DNA of 58,754 nucleotides from the NCBI RefSeq assembly GCF_024138125.1, contig NZ_CP099996.1, positions 1-58,754 of the forward strand, given 5' to 3'. Below the pieces are notes generated by a model. The model saw nothing but the letters and a program-made list of their open reading frames with translations, was not told the origin of the DNA and did not search any database. Shown here piece after piece: positions 33,280 to 42,466 of the stretch (position 1 is its first letter; the number at the start of each line of letters is the position of its first letter). A program made the translations under genes and the position numbers. This DNA comes from Halorussus salilacus. GTDB taxonomy: Archaea; Halobacteriota; Halobacteria; Halobacteriales; Haladaptataceae.

Positions 33280-35124
33280 CTACTCCTGCGTGCTCACGTT
33301 GAGGTACGACCAGGGGTTCTGGGAGATACCGCCCGGCATCTTCACCCAACCGTCGTACGTGTTCGTCGTCGCGTGAAGCCGGTTGGGGTACTCGGTGATG
33401 AGCGCAGGTGCGTCCTGGTAGATGGTCGCGAGCGCTTCCCGAGTCGCGGCCTGTTGTTCTTCCGGATCGTACGTGCTCTGAACCTCGGTGATGAGGTCGT
33501 CTGCCCCCGTGTATCCCATCGGGTTGAGGTGAACGTCCTCGGTCTCGCTCTCGAGGTCGGCTCGCGAGCTGTGGAGCCAGAATCCGAGGTACATGTGCGG
33601 TTTGGGCATGTAGATCCACTGGGACTCCCACATGTCGAAGTCCTCGTTACCCTGAACGCGAGACGTCTGGCTGTTCTCCGCGACCGGTTCCTGTTCGGCC
33701 GGTATCCCGACCTCGTTGAGGTTCTCGACGAACCGGGCACACGCCCTCGCGACGACAGGAGAGGCGCTGGGCGGGGTGAGCATCATCTTGAGCGGTCCCT
33801 GTCCGGACTCGCCGTCGTTGTCCGTGTGGGCCTCGGTCAGGAGTTCGCCGTCGACGCGAATCTCCTTGTCGCCGGTCACCTCTGAGGACTCGACGGAGTC
33901 GAACGTGTAGTCGTGCTCGCCGTCTGCGTTCTCCAGGAACGACCGGACGCGTTCGACGTCGAGTTTGCCGTCTTCGGTCTGATGGGGGCCGTGTTCGAAC
34001 GGGGTCTCGAAGTCGTCGGGCCGCCACGGGTCGTACACGTTCGCGGCGGCGTAGTCGCCCGGCGTCGACAGTCCCTTCCGGAGGTTGTTGACCAGATAAT
34101 CGTACGGGTAGACGAAGCCGAGACTCTGACGGAAGGCCCTGTCGTCGAACGGGACCCGACGCATGTTGAGCGCGATGTAGTTGTACCCGCGGCTCGGGGC
34201 GTCCCAGACCGTCACGTCGTCGCTGTCCTGGAGCTGGAACGCCCGGTTCGGAGTAATCGAGTCGTAGGTGAGGTCGGCTTCTCCGTTCTTCAGGCTGTTG
34301 ATGAGCGCGGTCGTCTCACCGAACACGCGGAACCGGAGTCCGTCGACGTACGGCCCCTCGTGTATCTCGTCGGGGAGCGCGTCGGGGCGGGCCGACAGCT
34401 CGTACCAGTTGCCTTCGCTGGCGTCTTCCCACTCGAACCCGCCCGCACCCACGATGCTGTCGGGGGCGTACTCGGTGTAGTCGTCGACTTCGCTCCAGAC
34501 ATGTTCGGGGAGTATCGGCACCGCGAACGCGCCGGTATCCGGGGTGAATACTGCGGCGACTTCGTCCTGAAGCGTGAACTCGATCTCGTGGGTGTCAGTC
34601 GCGGTGATTTCCTCGAAGTTGCCCACGTTCGCCTCGAACCGGTGGCCCTCGTTCTCCATCAGGTACTCGAAGGTGAACGCGACGTCGTCTGCCGTGAAGT
34701 CCTCGCCGTCGGTCCACGTCATGCCCTCGCGTATCGTCGCGCTTCCGGTGAGCGAGTCGGGGTCGAACTCCCAATCGCTGAACGCGAATCCGACCGTCTC
34801 GTTGGGGTCGTCCGGGTCCCTGACTGTCGGATAGACGTACAACTGGTCCATGATCGCCCATGCCGAGGAGTCCGAGATGGTGAGGGGATTGAACCCGCGT
34901 GGCTCGTTGCCGATTCCGACGACGGGCATTCCGTCACGCGAGGCCTCCCCCGAGTCGTCCTCTGTATCGGTCGACGAGGATTCGGTCGTTGAGGATTCGG
35001 TCGTCGTGTCCTGTTCGTCTCCACCCGATTCGCTACTGGTGCAACCCGCGAGTCCGACGAGACCGCCAGCGCCGAGGTACTTGAGCAGGTCGCGCCGCTC
35101 TGAGTGGGGGCTATCAATACGCAT
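33280..35124 (-). CDS. Tat-exported lipoprotein, family 5 substrate-binding protein
   Basis: Peptide-type extracellular binding protein of 614 residues. The N-terminus carries a twin-arginine signal, SERRDLLKYLGAGGLVGLAG, followed by the lipobox Cys (LAGC, residue 28). It is thus exported folded and lipid-anchored outside the cell, the normal route in haloarchaea. A Ser/Thr/Glu/Asp linker follows, then the SBP_bac_5 fold (ATIREGMTWTDGEDFTADDV is the family signature). On the minus strand a TATA-like element (AACTTATATACC, about 35158-35169) lies upstream. It would deliver peptides to the DppB/DppC permeases. Confidence 0.92.
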   Translation of the reverse strand: MRIDSPHSERRDLLKYLGAGGLVGLAGCTSSESGGDEQDTTTESSTTESSSTDTEDDSGEASRDGMPVVGIGNEPRGFNPLTISDSSAWAIMDQLYVYPTVRDPDDPNETVGFAFSDWEFDPDSLTGSATIREGMTWTDGEDFTADDVAFTFEYLMENEGHRFEANVGNFEEITATDTHEIEFTLQDEVAAVFTPDTGAFAVPILPEHVWSEVDDYTEYAPDSIVGAGGFEWEDASEGNWYELSARPDALPDEIHEGPYVDGLRFRVFGETTALINSLKNGEADLTYDSITPNRAFQLQDSDDVTVWDAPSRGYNYIALNMRRVPFDDRAFRQSLGFVYPYDYLVNNLRKGLSTPGDYAAANVYDPWRPDDFETPFEHGPHQTEDGKLDVERVRSFLENADGEHDYTFDSVESSEVTGDKEIRVDGELLTEAHTDNDGESGQGPLKMMLTPPSASPVVARACARFVENLNEVGIPAEQEPVAENSQTSRVQGNEDFDMWESQWIYMPKPHMYLGFWLHSSRADLESETEDVHLNPMGYTGADDLITEVQSTYDPEEQQAATREALATIYQDAPALITEYPNRLHATTNTYDGWVKMPGGISQNPWSYLNVSTQE

Positions 35125-35194
35125 AGTGCTTGTTACCGATTCTCAATTTAGTGAGTGGGTATATAAGTTTTGGCCAACCAGAAAACGATTCGGA

Positions 35195-37027
35195 TTACCC
35201 GAGATGACGGTCGAACCAGTCTGCGGTTCTACGGACAGCATCCCGTCGGTTTTCCGCGTCGCGGAACCCGTGTCCTTCACTCTCGTAGATGGTCGCCTCG
35301 AACGGGACGGGTCCACCCTCGAAGAAATCGATCAGTTCCTCGGCCTGATTGATTGGGACTCGCTCGTCGTCGGCACCGTGAAGGACGGCGAGCGGTGCCG
35401 TCACCTCGTCGAGTCGCCAGTGGCTCGACGCACCGTGATATCGCTCCTCGACCTGCTCGGGGCTCCCCCCGAGGTCACGCTCGGTGAGCAGTCGACCGAC
35501 GCGGTCGACCGCCTCGTAGTCGGTGAACTGATTGACGACGCCGTACCACTCGACGGCGGCGTCCCAGACGTCCGGATACTGCGAAATCGACTGTAGCGTC
35601 ATGAATCCGCCCCACGACCCGCCGTAGATACCGACTTCGTCGGTGGTGTACGGAAGGTCGCGCGCGAACCGCGCCGCCTCGCGGGCGTCCTTCACTTCGC
35701 CGCCTTCCCAGTCGCCCATCGAGAGTTCCTGGAAGGAACGACCGTACCCGCCGCTCCCACGGAAGTCGATTCCGACGACGACGAACCCGCGGGCGGCGAG
35801 ATACTGCTCCATGGGATGCCAGCCATTCCCGAACTGGAAGTGTGCCCCCCCGTGGACCTGAACGAGCGTCGGCGCGGGATTGGTTTCGTCCACCTCGTCC
35901 GGCTTGTAGACGTAGGCGTTGATGTACATCCCGTCGAAGGACTCGTAGGTCACGTTCTCCGGAACGACGACCCCGTCCGGCGTATCGGGCGCACGGAGTC
36001 TCTCGGGGTCCCCGCCCGCGGTCGACAGCCGCCTGATGTGCGACGGCTCGTCCTGCTCGGCGTACACGAACCCGAGGGTGTCGCCGCTCGGCGAGAGCCG
36101 AACCGGTCCGGCCCCGAAGACGCCGTCGTGGACCGTCAGTCGAGTCGGTACGCCCTCGGCGTCGCTGTCGTTGTGGAGGAGTATCGCTTCGAGCTGTTGG
36201 GTTCCGCGTTCTCGCACCGGATAGTACAGCTTCCCGCCGTCGGGCGCCCAGAGGGGCTGTTGCACGTTGTACCTGTGGGATGCCTCGACGGGATAGACGC
36301 GCCGAGTCCCCGTCCGGAGGTCGACGACGTGAATGTCCTCGGAGTGGCGATACCACGGTTCGGCCACTCGCTTGGTGAAGAACGCGACGCGTTCGCCGTC
36401 CGGACCCCACGAGGGGACGCTCGTCACCGAGAGCCCGGTGGTGAGTTGCTCGTCCTTCCCGCTCGGGAGGTGGACCACATGGGCCTCGTCGGCCCAGTCG
36501 CGTCCGTGCCACTCGTCGGCGGCGACGTACGCGATGCTGTCCCCGTCCGGGCTCCACGACGGTTCCCACCGCTTGTCGTCGTGGGGGTTCGCACCCTCCG
36601 TGACCCGTTCGAGGCCGGTCCCGTCGGCGTTCACCCGCCACACGTCGTTGGCGTCGCCCCGGCCCGAGATGAACGCGAGTTCGTCGCCGCTCGGCGCCCA
36701 GCGAGGTTCGCTGTCGAACGCGTCGCTGGGCGCTGGCGTCGTCTCCGCCCCGGTTTCGGTGTCGTAGACGTGGACGTCCCCGCCGCGCGTGTACGTGACC
36801 TTCGTCCCGTCGGCGTTCCAGTCGATGCGTCCCCACCGGCCAGAGACGCGGTCGTCGAACGAGACGACTCGCTCGGACGCGCGGATGTCCGAGCGGTACT
36901 CCCAGATGGTGTCGGTCCCCGTTTCGCGCTCGACGTAGGTGAGTCGCTCGCCGCCGTCGACGGTCCGCCAGGAGACGCTGACTGCGTCGGCGACGTTCAT
37001 CACGTCCGGGTCGCTCACTCCCGTCAC
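35195..37027 (-). CDS. S9-family prolyl oligopeptidase (dipeptidyl/acylaminoacyl peptidase type)
   Basis: Serine peptidase of 610 residues. The N-terminal part is a beta-propeller with TolB/WD40-like blades (EPRWAPSGDELAFISGR and PSWSPDGDSIAYVAADE). The C-terminal alpha/beta-hydrolase holds the triad: nucleophile in GGSWGGF, Asp in HGADDERVPI and His in SEGHGF. The propeller admits short peptides only. No signal peptide is present, so it acts inside the cell on imported peptides. Its start overlaps the upstream hydrolase by 4 bases, and the binding-protein gene follows within 70 bases. Confidence 0.9.
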   Translation of the reverse strand: MTGVSDPDVMNVADAVSVSWRTVDGGERLTYVERETGTDTIWEYRSDIRASERVVSFDDRVSGRWGRIDWNADGTKVTYTRGGDVHVYDTETGAETTPAPSDAFDSEPRWAPSGDELAFISGRGDANDVWRVNADGTGLERVTEGANPHDDKRWEPSWSPDGDSIAYVAADEWHGRDWADEAHVVHLPSGKDEQLTTGLSVTSVPSWGPDGERVAFFTKRVAEPWYRHSEDIHVVDLRTGTRRVYPVEASHRYNVQQPLWAPDGGKLYYPVRERGTQQLEAILLHNDSDAEGVPTRLTVHDGVFGAGPVRLSPSGDTLGFVYAEQDEPSHIRRLSTAGGDPERLRAPDTPDGVVVPENVTYESFDGMYINAYVYKPDEVDETNPAPTLVQVHGGAHFQFGNGWHPMEQYLAARGFVVVGIDFRGSGGYGRSFQELSMGDWEGGEVKDAREAARFARDLPYTTDEVGIYGGSWGGFMTLQSISQYPDVWDAAVEWYGVVNQFTDYEAVDRVGRLLTERDLGGSPEQVEERYHGASSHWRLDEVTAPLAVLHGADDERVPINQAEELIDFFEGGPVPFEATIYESEGHGFRDAENRRDAVRRTADWFDRHLG

Positions 37028-37917
37028 GCCGATGCACCTCCGAGGCCGAACCCGATATCGTCGAAGAACTCGCGGACCCGCGCGAGGTATTCTTCCTGCT
37101 GGTCCAGATTCGGCGAGTGACCGCTCTCCTCGAAGACGACGTAGCGCGCGTCGGGCAACAGGTCCGCTATTTCACGACTTGCTTCCGGCGGGGTGATCCA
37201 GTCGTGGCGACCCACCGTCACCAGCGCTGGCACGTCGACCGCCGGGAGGTCGTCCGTGTAGTCCATCTCCGGGTGCTCTTCGGTGAACATTACGTTGTGG
37301 GTCTCGTGGTGGAGGTCGAGCGACTCGACAGCCTCGCGAGCGGCCTCGGCGTCGAACTCGGAGATATCGGGCTCGTAGAGGGGGAGCATCCCCAGCCAGA
37401 TGCGCTCGAACTCCTCGTCCGAACGGACGTCACCGTCCATGACGCGTTCGAACTCCTCCCAAGTGATATCGGGGATGTCGAAGTCCGCTTCCTTCAGGTC
37501 GTCCCACGATTCGCGGGCGTTCTCCCACGCGTTCTGCTCGTACTTTCCGGTCGGTGCAGTATCGCGGAGCACGAACCCGACGAGGTTCTCCGGATACCGA
37601 ATCGCGTACTCCTGCGTGATGAAACCGCCGTACGAGCCGCCGATAAAGACCACCTCACCGAGACCGAGGTGTCGTCGGAGCGCCTCGGCGTCCTTCGCGT
37701 ACTGGGCGTTCGAGTACGGCGGCGTCAGACTCGACTGCCCGCATCCCCGGTGGTCGTAGACGACTACCTTGTAGTCGTCGGCCAAGGAACGGTACGCCTT
37801 CTTTCCCTTCTGGTGGTCGCTGATTCCCGGGCCACCGTGGAGAACCATGATCGCATCGTCGTTCTCTTCGCCCAGTACCTCGTAGTACAACTCCGCGCCG
37901 TTTATGTTGGCATACAT
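37024..37917 (-). CDS. Proline iminopeptidase-type alpha/beta hydrolase
   Basis: Hydrolase of 297 residues. The oxyanion motif HGGPGISDHQ, the nucleophile elbow GGSYGG, the DHRGCGQSS strand, the Asp in VGRHDWITP and the His in EESGHSPNL match the S33 prolyl/tricorn-interacting (F1) aminopeptidase family. The cap domain between residues 130 and 210 is acidic. It is the first gene of the leftward operon, overlapping the S9 peptidase by 4 bases. Together the two enzymes would trim proline-containing peptides. A non-peptide hydrolase role cannot be excluded. Confidence 0.87.
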   Translation of the reverse strand: MYANINGAELYYEVLGEENDDAIMVLHGGPGISDHQKGKKAYRSLADDYKVVVYDHRGCGQSSLTPPYSNAQYAKDAEALRRHLGLGEVVFIGGSYGGFITQEYAIRYPENLVGFVLRDTAPTGKYEQNAWENARESWDDLKEADFDIPDITWEEFERVMDGDVRSDEEFERIWLGMLPLYEPDISEFDAEAAREAVESLDLHHETHNVMFTEEHPEMDYTDDLPAVDVPALVTVGRHDWITPPEASREIADLLPDARYVVFEESGHSPNLDQQEEYLARVREFFDDIGFGLGGASA

Positions 37918-38262
37918 GACTTTCTCGTCCAGCCGTACGTCCGTGTGAGTAAATCACGGACTAAATAGTTCGGGTGGCGGCCAAATGAACACCACAATCG
38001 CTTCGTTCTCCGCTTCTTCGCCGAGTTCCACGAGGTTGGCAGACGACGCGCCGGGCTTCCGTGTCGAGTGGTGTGCTCCCGAGTGCCAGAATGGAGTTTG
38101 GAATTTCCGGGGAAAGTTCCACTGCGACCGCAATTATTAACGCCCTAAGGAAGTTATTTATCGGGCTGGTCCCCTCTCATACAGTAATCCGTTCCGGTGA
38201 TATTGTGACGGATTGGCAAGGCACTGTTTGACATCTCCGGAGTCGAGTGAGAAGACGGAGGA
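37918..38262. other. Intergenic region between peptide operon and shape locus
   Basis: No gene is seen. It should hold the promoter of the leftward peptide operon (minus strand CTATTTAG near 37965). A loose dyad, GGAATTTCCGGGGAAAGTTCC at 38101-38121, could be a binding site. The 3' end of the SMC-related gene begins at 38263. Confidence 0.45.
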
Positions 38263-40110
38263 TTACGCTTGTGAAGTGAGGAATGCCGTCACTTCCGATA
38301 CGGGGAAATCGAGTTCCGCCGCCCGGTCCGGATGGACCGCGACCAGGACGTGTCCGGCGACGTCAGAGATGTATTCGAGGAGCCGCTGTGCCCGAGAGAT
38401 GTCGAACGCGCCGAACGAGTCCAGCGCGAGCATCGGGACCTGCTCGGGCAGATCGTAGGTCAGGTACCCCGCCAGTCCGAGAACCAGCCCGATGAGTTCC
38501 CGCTCGCTCTCGGCGAGGTGTTCGACGCTCTCGCGCTGGACGCTCCCGTCCGTCTCCCGAGCGATTACCAGCTCGAAGTCACCGTCCAGCCAGATTCGTT
38601 GTATGCGTTCGAATCCGAGCAACCCGACCAAGTCGTCCATCGTCTCGTTGAAAGACGTCCGAAGCTCCTGTTCGGCGTTCTCGATCCGCTGGGTGAGCTC
38701 GGTGATCTCCGACCGGAGCGCTTCGACATCGTCGCGGAGGTTCCGGCGCTCTTCGACCCGCTCTGTGAGTTCCTCACGGCGGTCTTCGAGCCGGTCGACC
38801 TCGTTCTGGACCGTCTGGAGCGTCACCCGAACGTCCTCTATCTCGCTGGCGATATCGGATTCGGTGTCGGCTCGCTCGCGCTCGTGTTCCTCGATGTCGG
38901 CGGTAACGTCACGGAGGTCCGACTCGACCTCCCGAAGGCGCTCGCGTTGTACCTCCAAGGACTCCCGGCGCTCCGCGAGCGAATCCTCGATATCCTGGCG
39001 CTGGTCGCGTCGCTCCCTGAGCGACGATTCCGCGTCCCGGGCGGCTTCGATCTCGGACTCCAGCTCTCGAATTCTGGGCCGGTACTCATCGAGCTTCTCG
39101 CGGTCCTCCTCGACGAGTTCGACGAGGTCCTCGAGCGTCTCCTCGAAGTCGCTGTCGGCGGCTTCCTGACCGCACGCCCAACACGAGTACGTATCGCCCA
39201 TCAACGTCCGCTCCCGACCGACGACGCCCGTGAAGTCGCTGTTGAGCATCTCGCGGTTCGCGGTCAGGACCGACTGAAGCACCTCTACTCGGTCTCGTCG
39301 CTCGGCGACGCTCTGTTGCAGTTGCTCTTTTTCGGCCCGTAAGGACTCGACGTCGTGTCCGGCCACCCGTTCTTCAGCCTCGGCGATGCGGTCGTCCACC
39401 TGTTCGAGTTCGTCCTCTAATCGGGAGATCGCGTCCTCGGTCGTCTCGACCCGTCGCCGCTGGGTGTCCCGCTCTCCGACGAGTTTCGCGCGTTTCTCGC
39501 GCAGGCGGTCGAGCTCCTCGTCGGAGTCGGTCGAATCCGAGCGACGCTCTTCGAGCGAGTCGAGTTCGCGTTCGAGTTCCTCGATGCGGTCGCGCTTTGA
39601 CGACAGTTCCTCGCGAACCCGGTCGAACTCCGATTCCACGCCGTCGAGTCGACTCAGTCGGTCCTGCAGGTCGCGCTTCTCACTCATCTTGGCCGACCGC
39701 TCGGCTTCGAGCGATTCGAGGTCGAGCGGGGCCTTTAGCGCTTCCTCGAACGGGCGTCCGTTGCGGACGGCGGCTCTCAGCGGATTGAACTCCAGAAGTG
39801 TAGCGAACGTGACGAGCGCGTCCGAGTCGTCGCCCGGTATCCACGGGTCGCCGGAGATCGAAACGCCTGCACCGTTTCGCTCCGCCGTTCGAACGACGGT
39901 CCGGTCGCCGTACGACAGCGTCACTTCGGCGCACGCCGCACCGCTTCGAATCGGGACATCGTCGCTCCCAAGTGCGAACGAGAGCGCCTTCAGTAGCGAC
40001 GTCTTGTTCGACGCGTTCGGGCCAGCGACGAGGACGACGCCGTCCTCGAACGTCGCTTCCAACGCTTCGATACCACCGATGTTTCGAACCTGAAGGGACA
40101 GTTCCGTCAT
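38263..40110 (-). CDS. sph: Archaea-specific SMC-related ATPase (Sph type)
   Basis: Rad50/SMC-like protein of 615 residues. I start it at the ATG at 40110 (MTELSLQVRN), 4 bases after the rdfA stop; an earlier start at 40137 would overlap rdfA. Walker A is the variant GPNASNKTS. Two long coiled coils (Glu/Arg heptads, about residues 135-310 and 330-500) flank a zinc-hook CWACGQ near 309-312. The C-terminal ATPase half has LALDSFGAFD, where the usual Walker B Glu is Ser. In Haloferax a homologue next to rdfA (called Sph3) is linked with cell shape. This locus has the same pairing. Confidence 0.87.
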   Translation of the reverse strand: MTELSLQVRNIGGIEALEATFEDGVVLVAGPNASNKTSLLKALSFALGSDDVPIRSGAACAEVTLSYGDRTVVRTAERNGAGVSISGDPWIPGDDSDALVTFATLLEFNPLRAAVRNGRPFEEALKAPLDLESLEAERSAKMSEKRDLQDRLSRLDGVESEFDRVREELSSKRDRIEELERELDSLEERRSDSTDSDEELDRLREKRAKLVGERDTQRRRVETTEDAISRLEDELEQVDDRIAEAEERVAGHDVESLRAEKEQLQQSVAERRDRVEVLQSVLTANREMLNSDFTGVVGRERTLMGDTYSCWACGQEAADSDFEETLEDLVELVEEDREKLDEYRPRIRELESEIEAARDAESSLRERRDQRQDIEDSLAERRESLEVQRERLREVESDLRDVTADIEEHERERADTESDIASEIEDVRVTLQTVQNEVDRLEDRREELTERVEERRNLRDDVEALRSEITELTQRIENAEQELRTSFNETMDDLVGLLGFERIQRIWLDGDFELVIARETDGSVQRESVEHLAESERELIGLVLGLAGYLTYDLPEQVPMLALDSFGAFDISRAQRLLEYISDVAGHVLVAVHPDRAAELDFPVSEVTAFLTSQA

Positions 40111-40114
40111 CGTT

Positions 40115-40699
40115 TCACTCCGTACATTGACAGACATACCCCCGTCGGAGGGCCCGCTCTACGGGGACCTGAGTGTGACAGTCCTCGCACTCGACTTCTA
40201 TCGTCGCGTGAACCGTGATGTCTGCACCGACCGCGAGCTCGCCTTTGTTCAGTAAGGAGCGAACTGCCTCAGACGCTTTCTCCTCCGCTCGACTGGCCGT
40301 GATAGCGATGGCGTCCCGCTCCCACTCCCCCTGCGTCTGCTCGGCCTCTAAACCCAGACAGTCGACGAGGTGGGTCCGAACGACCCCATACGAGACGAAA
40401 TCGTCCTGTAACTGTTCTATCGGGACTCCCTCTCGACGCAACACGTTCTCGACTTCGGTCGCCGTCACGCTGTCGTCCTGTAGGCGTTCGTACTTCGACT
40501 GAGCTTCTCCACCTAGGGTCTCCAGTCCCGCGCGGTCCATCTCGTTTCGGAGAAGCGTGACGTTGAGTTCCTCCGCGAGTGCTCGGTACCCCTTTCGATT
40601 TTCGGCGTCAGCGGTCCATTGTTCGACGAGACGGTCCTCGTAGGTATCGAGACCGTATCTATCGAGGACGCGACACACCTTGCAACCGTACTCTGTCAT
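40115..40699 (-). CDS. rdfA: Rod-determining factor RdfA
   Basis: A 194-residue protein beginning MTEYGCKVCRVLDRYGLDTY, the characteristic start of haloarchaeal RdfA proteins. It has an N-terminal CxxC, a central helical region (KYERLQDDSVTATEVENVLR) and a C-terminal zinc-binding CEDCHTQVP...CQC pair. In Haloferax volcanii RdfA is needed for the rod form. It is co-directional with the SMC-related gene, 4 bases apart, so the two are co-expressed. The molecular activity of RdfA is not known. The gene is intact. Confidence 0.85.
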   Translation of the reverse strand: MTEYGCKVCRVLDRYGLDTYEDRLVEQWTADAENRKGYRALAEELNVTLLRNEMDRAGLETLGGEAQSKYERLQDDSVTATEVENVLRREGVPIEQLQDDFVSYGVVRTHLVDCLGLEAEQTQGEWERDAIAITASRAEEKASEAVRSLLNKGELAVGADITVHATIEVECEDCHTQVPVERALRRGYVCQCTE

Positions 40700-40725
40700 A
40701 GATATTCGTTGTACTCGTGTTAAGA

Positions 40726-41241
40726 TTAGTCCTCTGATGTATCTAACGGATTCGAAGAGAAGTAGTAGTCACCCATGCTACTGTCACGTTCGGTCACGAC
40801 GATATGGTCGACCCGCTCGACGGCATCGGACTCTTCGACTTCCGTGACTAGGTCGTCGATCTCTCTGAGCGTCGGTGCCATCCCTACCGCGTACACGTCG
40901 TACGTGCCGATTCCGCGGACCACATGCCAGAACCGCATCTCCCCGAGCATCCGGAACACCTCGTCTTTCGCCCCTTCCTCGTCGACCGCTTCGACGGCGA
41001 TTCGTACGATCTCCCATCTGATGTCCTCGGGGTCGAGGAGGAAGAACACGGTGGTCGTGTCGATGAGCTTCGACACCCGATATCGGATTCCCTCGCTACT
41101 CATCTCGTAACCGGCCTGTTGTACCTTCTCCGCGATTTCCGAGTACGGGGCACGGGGGTCCGACGAGAGTATCTGGAGGATGAGACTGTCGATATCGTCG
41201 ATGTTCTCTGAGTGAGTCACGCATAAGCGTGTGCGTTCCAC
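40726..41241 (-). CDS. Lrp/AsnC-family transcriptional regulator
   Basis: Regulator of 171 residues, probably starting at GTG 41241 or GTG 41220. The N-terminal winged helix has DIDSLILQILSSDPRAPYSE and YEMSSEGIRYRVSKL. The C-terminal RAM-like effector domain runs from about WEIVRIAVEAVDEEGAKDEV to VERVDHIVVTERD. It is 26 bases upstream of rdfA and probably in the same transcript. Its order in front of rdfA and sph suggests that it sets the shape locus's expression. In Haloferax a third gene of that locus influences disk formation; whether this regulator is its counterpart I cannot say. Confidence 0.85.
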   Translation of the reverse strand: MERTRLCVTHSENIDDIDSLILQILSSDPRAPYSEIAEKVQQAGYEMSSEGIRYRVSKLIDTTTVFFLLDPEDIRWEIVRIAVEAVDEEGAKDEVFRMLGEMRFWHVVRGIGTYDVYAVGMAPTLREIDDLVTEVEESDAVERVDHIVVTERDSSMGDYYFSSNPLDTSED

Positions 41242-41256
41242 GCTAAAGAAACCATA

Positions 41257-41313
41257 GGGAAATCACCATGAACGACGGGAAGAGGGCGGATTCGACGAAT
41301 CCCCGGATTTCCC
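41257..41313. promoter_or_regulatory. Palindromic operator candidate upstream of the Lrp gene
   Basis: GGATTCGACGAATCC (41288-41302) is a perfect 15-bp palindrome (7+1+7), just the type of site an Lrp/AsnC dimer binds. Around it, GGGAAATC (41257-41264) and GATTTCCC (41306-41313) form a second, longer-spaced inverted repeat. Both lie 16-72 bases from the regulator start, between it and the divergent racemase. A TATA-like TATTATTATAG (41323-41333) may serve the racemase. Confidence 0.6.
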
Positions 41314-41468
41314 CAAACCCAGTATTATTATAGAGTGCTATTCAATTGCTACGGTGGTGAGTAGCGAATTCGCGGAGTGAGATTACGATTCCGACGGTCA
41401 CAGCGGTCGACGGGACCGCTAGCTGTGCCCGCGAATTCGACCGACGAATCACCGAACACATCGATACA

Positions 41469-42209
41469 ATGACCGACGTTGTCTACCTCGTGCCTGGCAC
41501 GGGACTGGCGAACGAAGAGCGGAATCGCCGCGAACGCATCGCGAACGAACTGACCCCGAATCACGTTAACGTCGACGTCGTGGAAGCACCGGGTCCCGGC
41601 CCGTCGAGCATCGAGAGCGGCGTCGAGGAGGCGTGGTGCGTCGTCGGCGCGATGAAAGGCGCGTACGACATCGAAGCCGACTACGACGCGCTCGTTATCG
41701 GGTGTTTCGGCGACCCGGGACTGCGTCCGCTACGGGAACTCCTCGAAATTCCCGTGGTCGGTCCCGCCGAGTCGACGTTCTACACTGCAGCGCAGGTCTC
41801 CCACTCGTTCGGCTGGCTGACGGTTCTGGACGAACTCGTCCCGATGTCTGCGGAGCAGGCCGAGGAGTACGGGCTGGGCGACCGATGTGTCAGTGTCCGC
41901 TCGGTCGACGCCCCGGTCGAGTCGATAGATCACAAATCCGATGATTTGGTCGAGCGGATGGTCGCGGAAGGGCGGGCCGCGGTCGAGGAGGACGGCGCCG
42001 AGGCGCTGTTCCCGGGCTGTATGAGCCTCTCGTTCGCACAACGCCACGAAGAGATTCGGGAACGACTCGGCGTCCCGTTCCTTGACCCAGCGACCATTGC
42101 GCTGGAACAGGCCGCCAGCTGGGCGCGCCACGGTGTCTCACAGAGCCCGAAGGCGTATCCGGGGCCGAAGTTCGAAAAGCTCGGCGAATTATTGGAAATT
42201 CGAGGCTAA
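41469..42209 (+). CDS. Aspartate/glutamate/hydantoin racemase family protein
   Basis: Racemase-fold protein of 246 residues. The two Cys that serve as acid and base are present: VIGCFGDPG (about residue 78) and FPGCMSLSF (about 184). The C-terminal domain ends in the family pattern FLDPATIALEQAASW. Members racemise Asp, Glu, hydantoins or allantoin without cofactors. No hydantoinase or carbamoylase is nearby, so the substrate is open. It is divergent from the Lrp-like gene and may be regulated through the palindrome between them. A hairpin begins 2 bases after its stop. Confidence 0.85.
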   Translation: MTDVVYLVPGTGLANEERNRRERIANELTPNHVNVDVVEAPGPGPSSIESGVEEAWCVVGAMKGAYDIEADYDALVIGCFGDPGLRPLRELLEIPVVGPAESTFYTAAQVSHSFGWLTVLDELVPMSAEQAEEYGLGDRCVSVRSVDAPVESIDHKSDDLVERMVAEGRAAVEEDGAEALFPGCMSLSFAQRHEEIRERLGVPFLDPATIALEQAASWARHGVSQSPKAYPGPKFEKLGELLEIRG

Positions 42210-42210
42210 A

Positions 42211-42440
42211 CCCCACCCTTCAGGGCGGGGGTACAGCCGATAGCTTCTCGACTAACTACGTTCGAAAGGTACCGCCTTTCCTCCGCTATTCCCCGTTGTC
42301 GTAGCTTGAGAGCGATTCGTGCACTCCAACCGAATCGAGAGTCTCTTGCAGGGCCGTGACGACCGATCCGAGGTCCTGCTGAAGTCGTACTCACGGTACT
42401 TCCCGCCAGCTAGTCCTTCCCGAGAGAGCGTCACAGGTAA
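42211..42440 (-). mobile_element. Probable IS200/IS605-type (solo tnpB) end relic
   Basis: The minus strand begins with CCCCGCCCTGAAGGGTGGGG (complement of 42211-42230), a hairpin with one mismatch and the CTGAAGGG loop common at haloarchaeal IS200/IS605 ends. The next 200 bases have frames reading like decayed transposase tails (RLECTNRSQATTTGNSGGKA), but no open tnpB remains. Confidence 0.45.
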
Positions 42441-42466
42441 GGCGGTATCGCCCTAAATTGGGTTCG

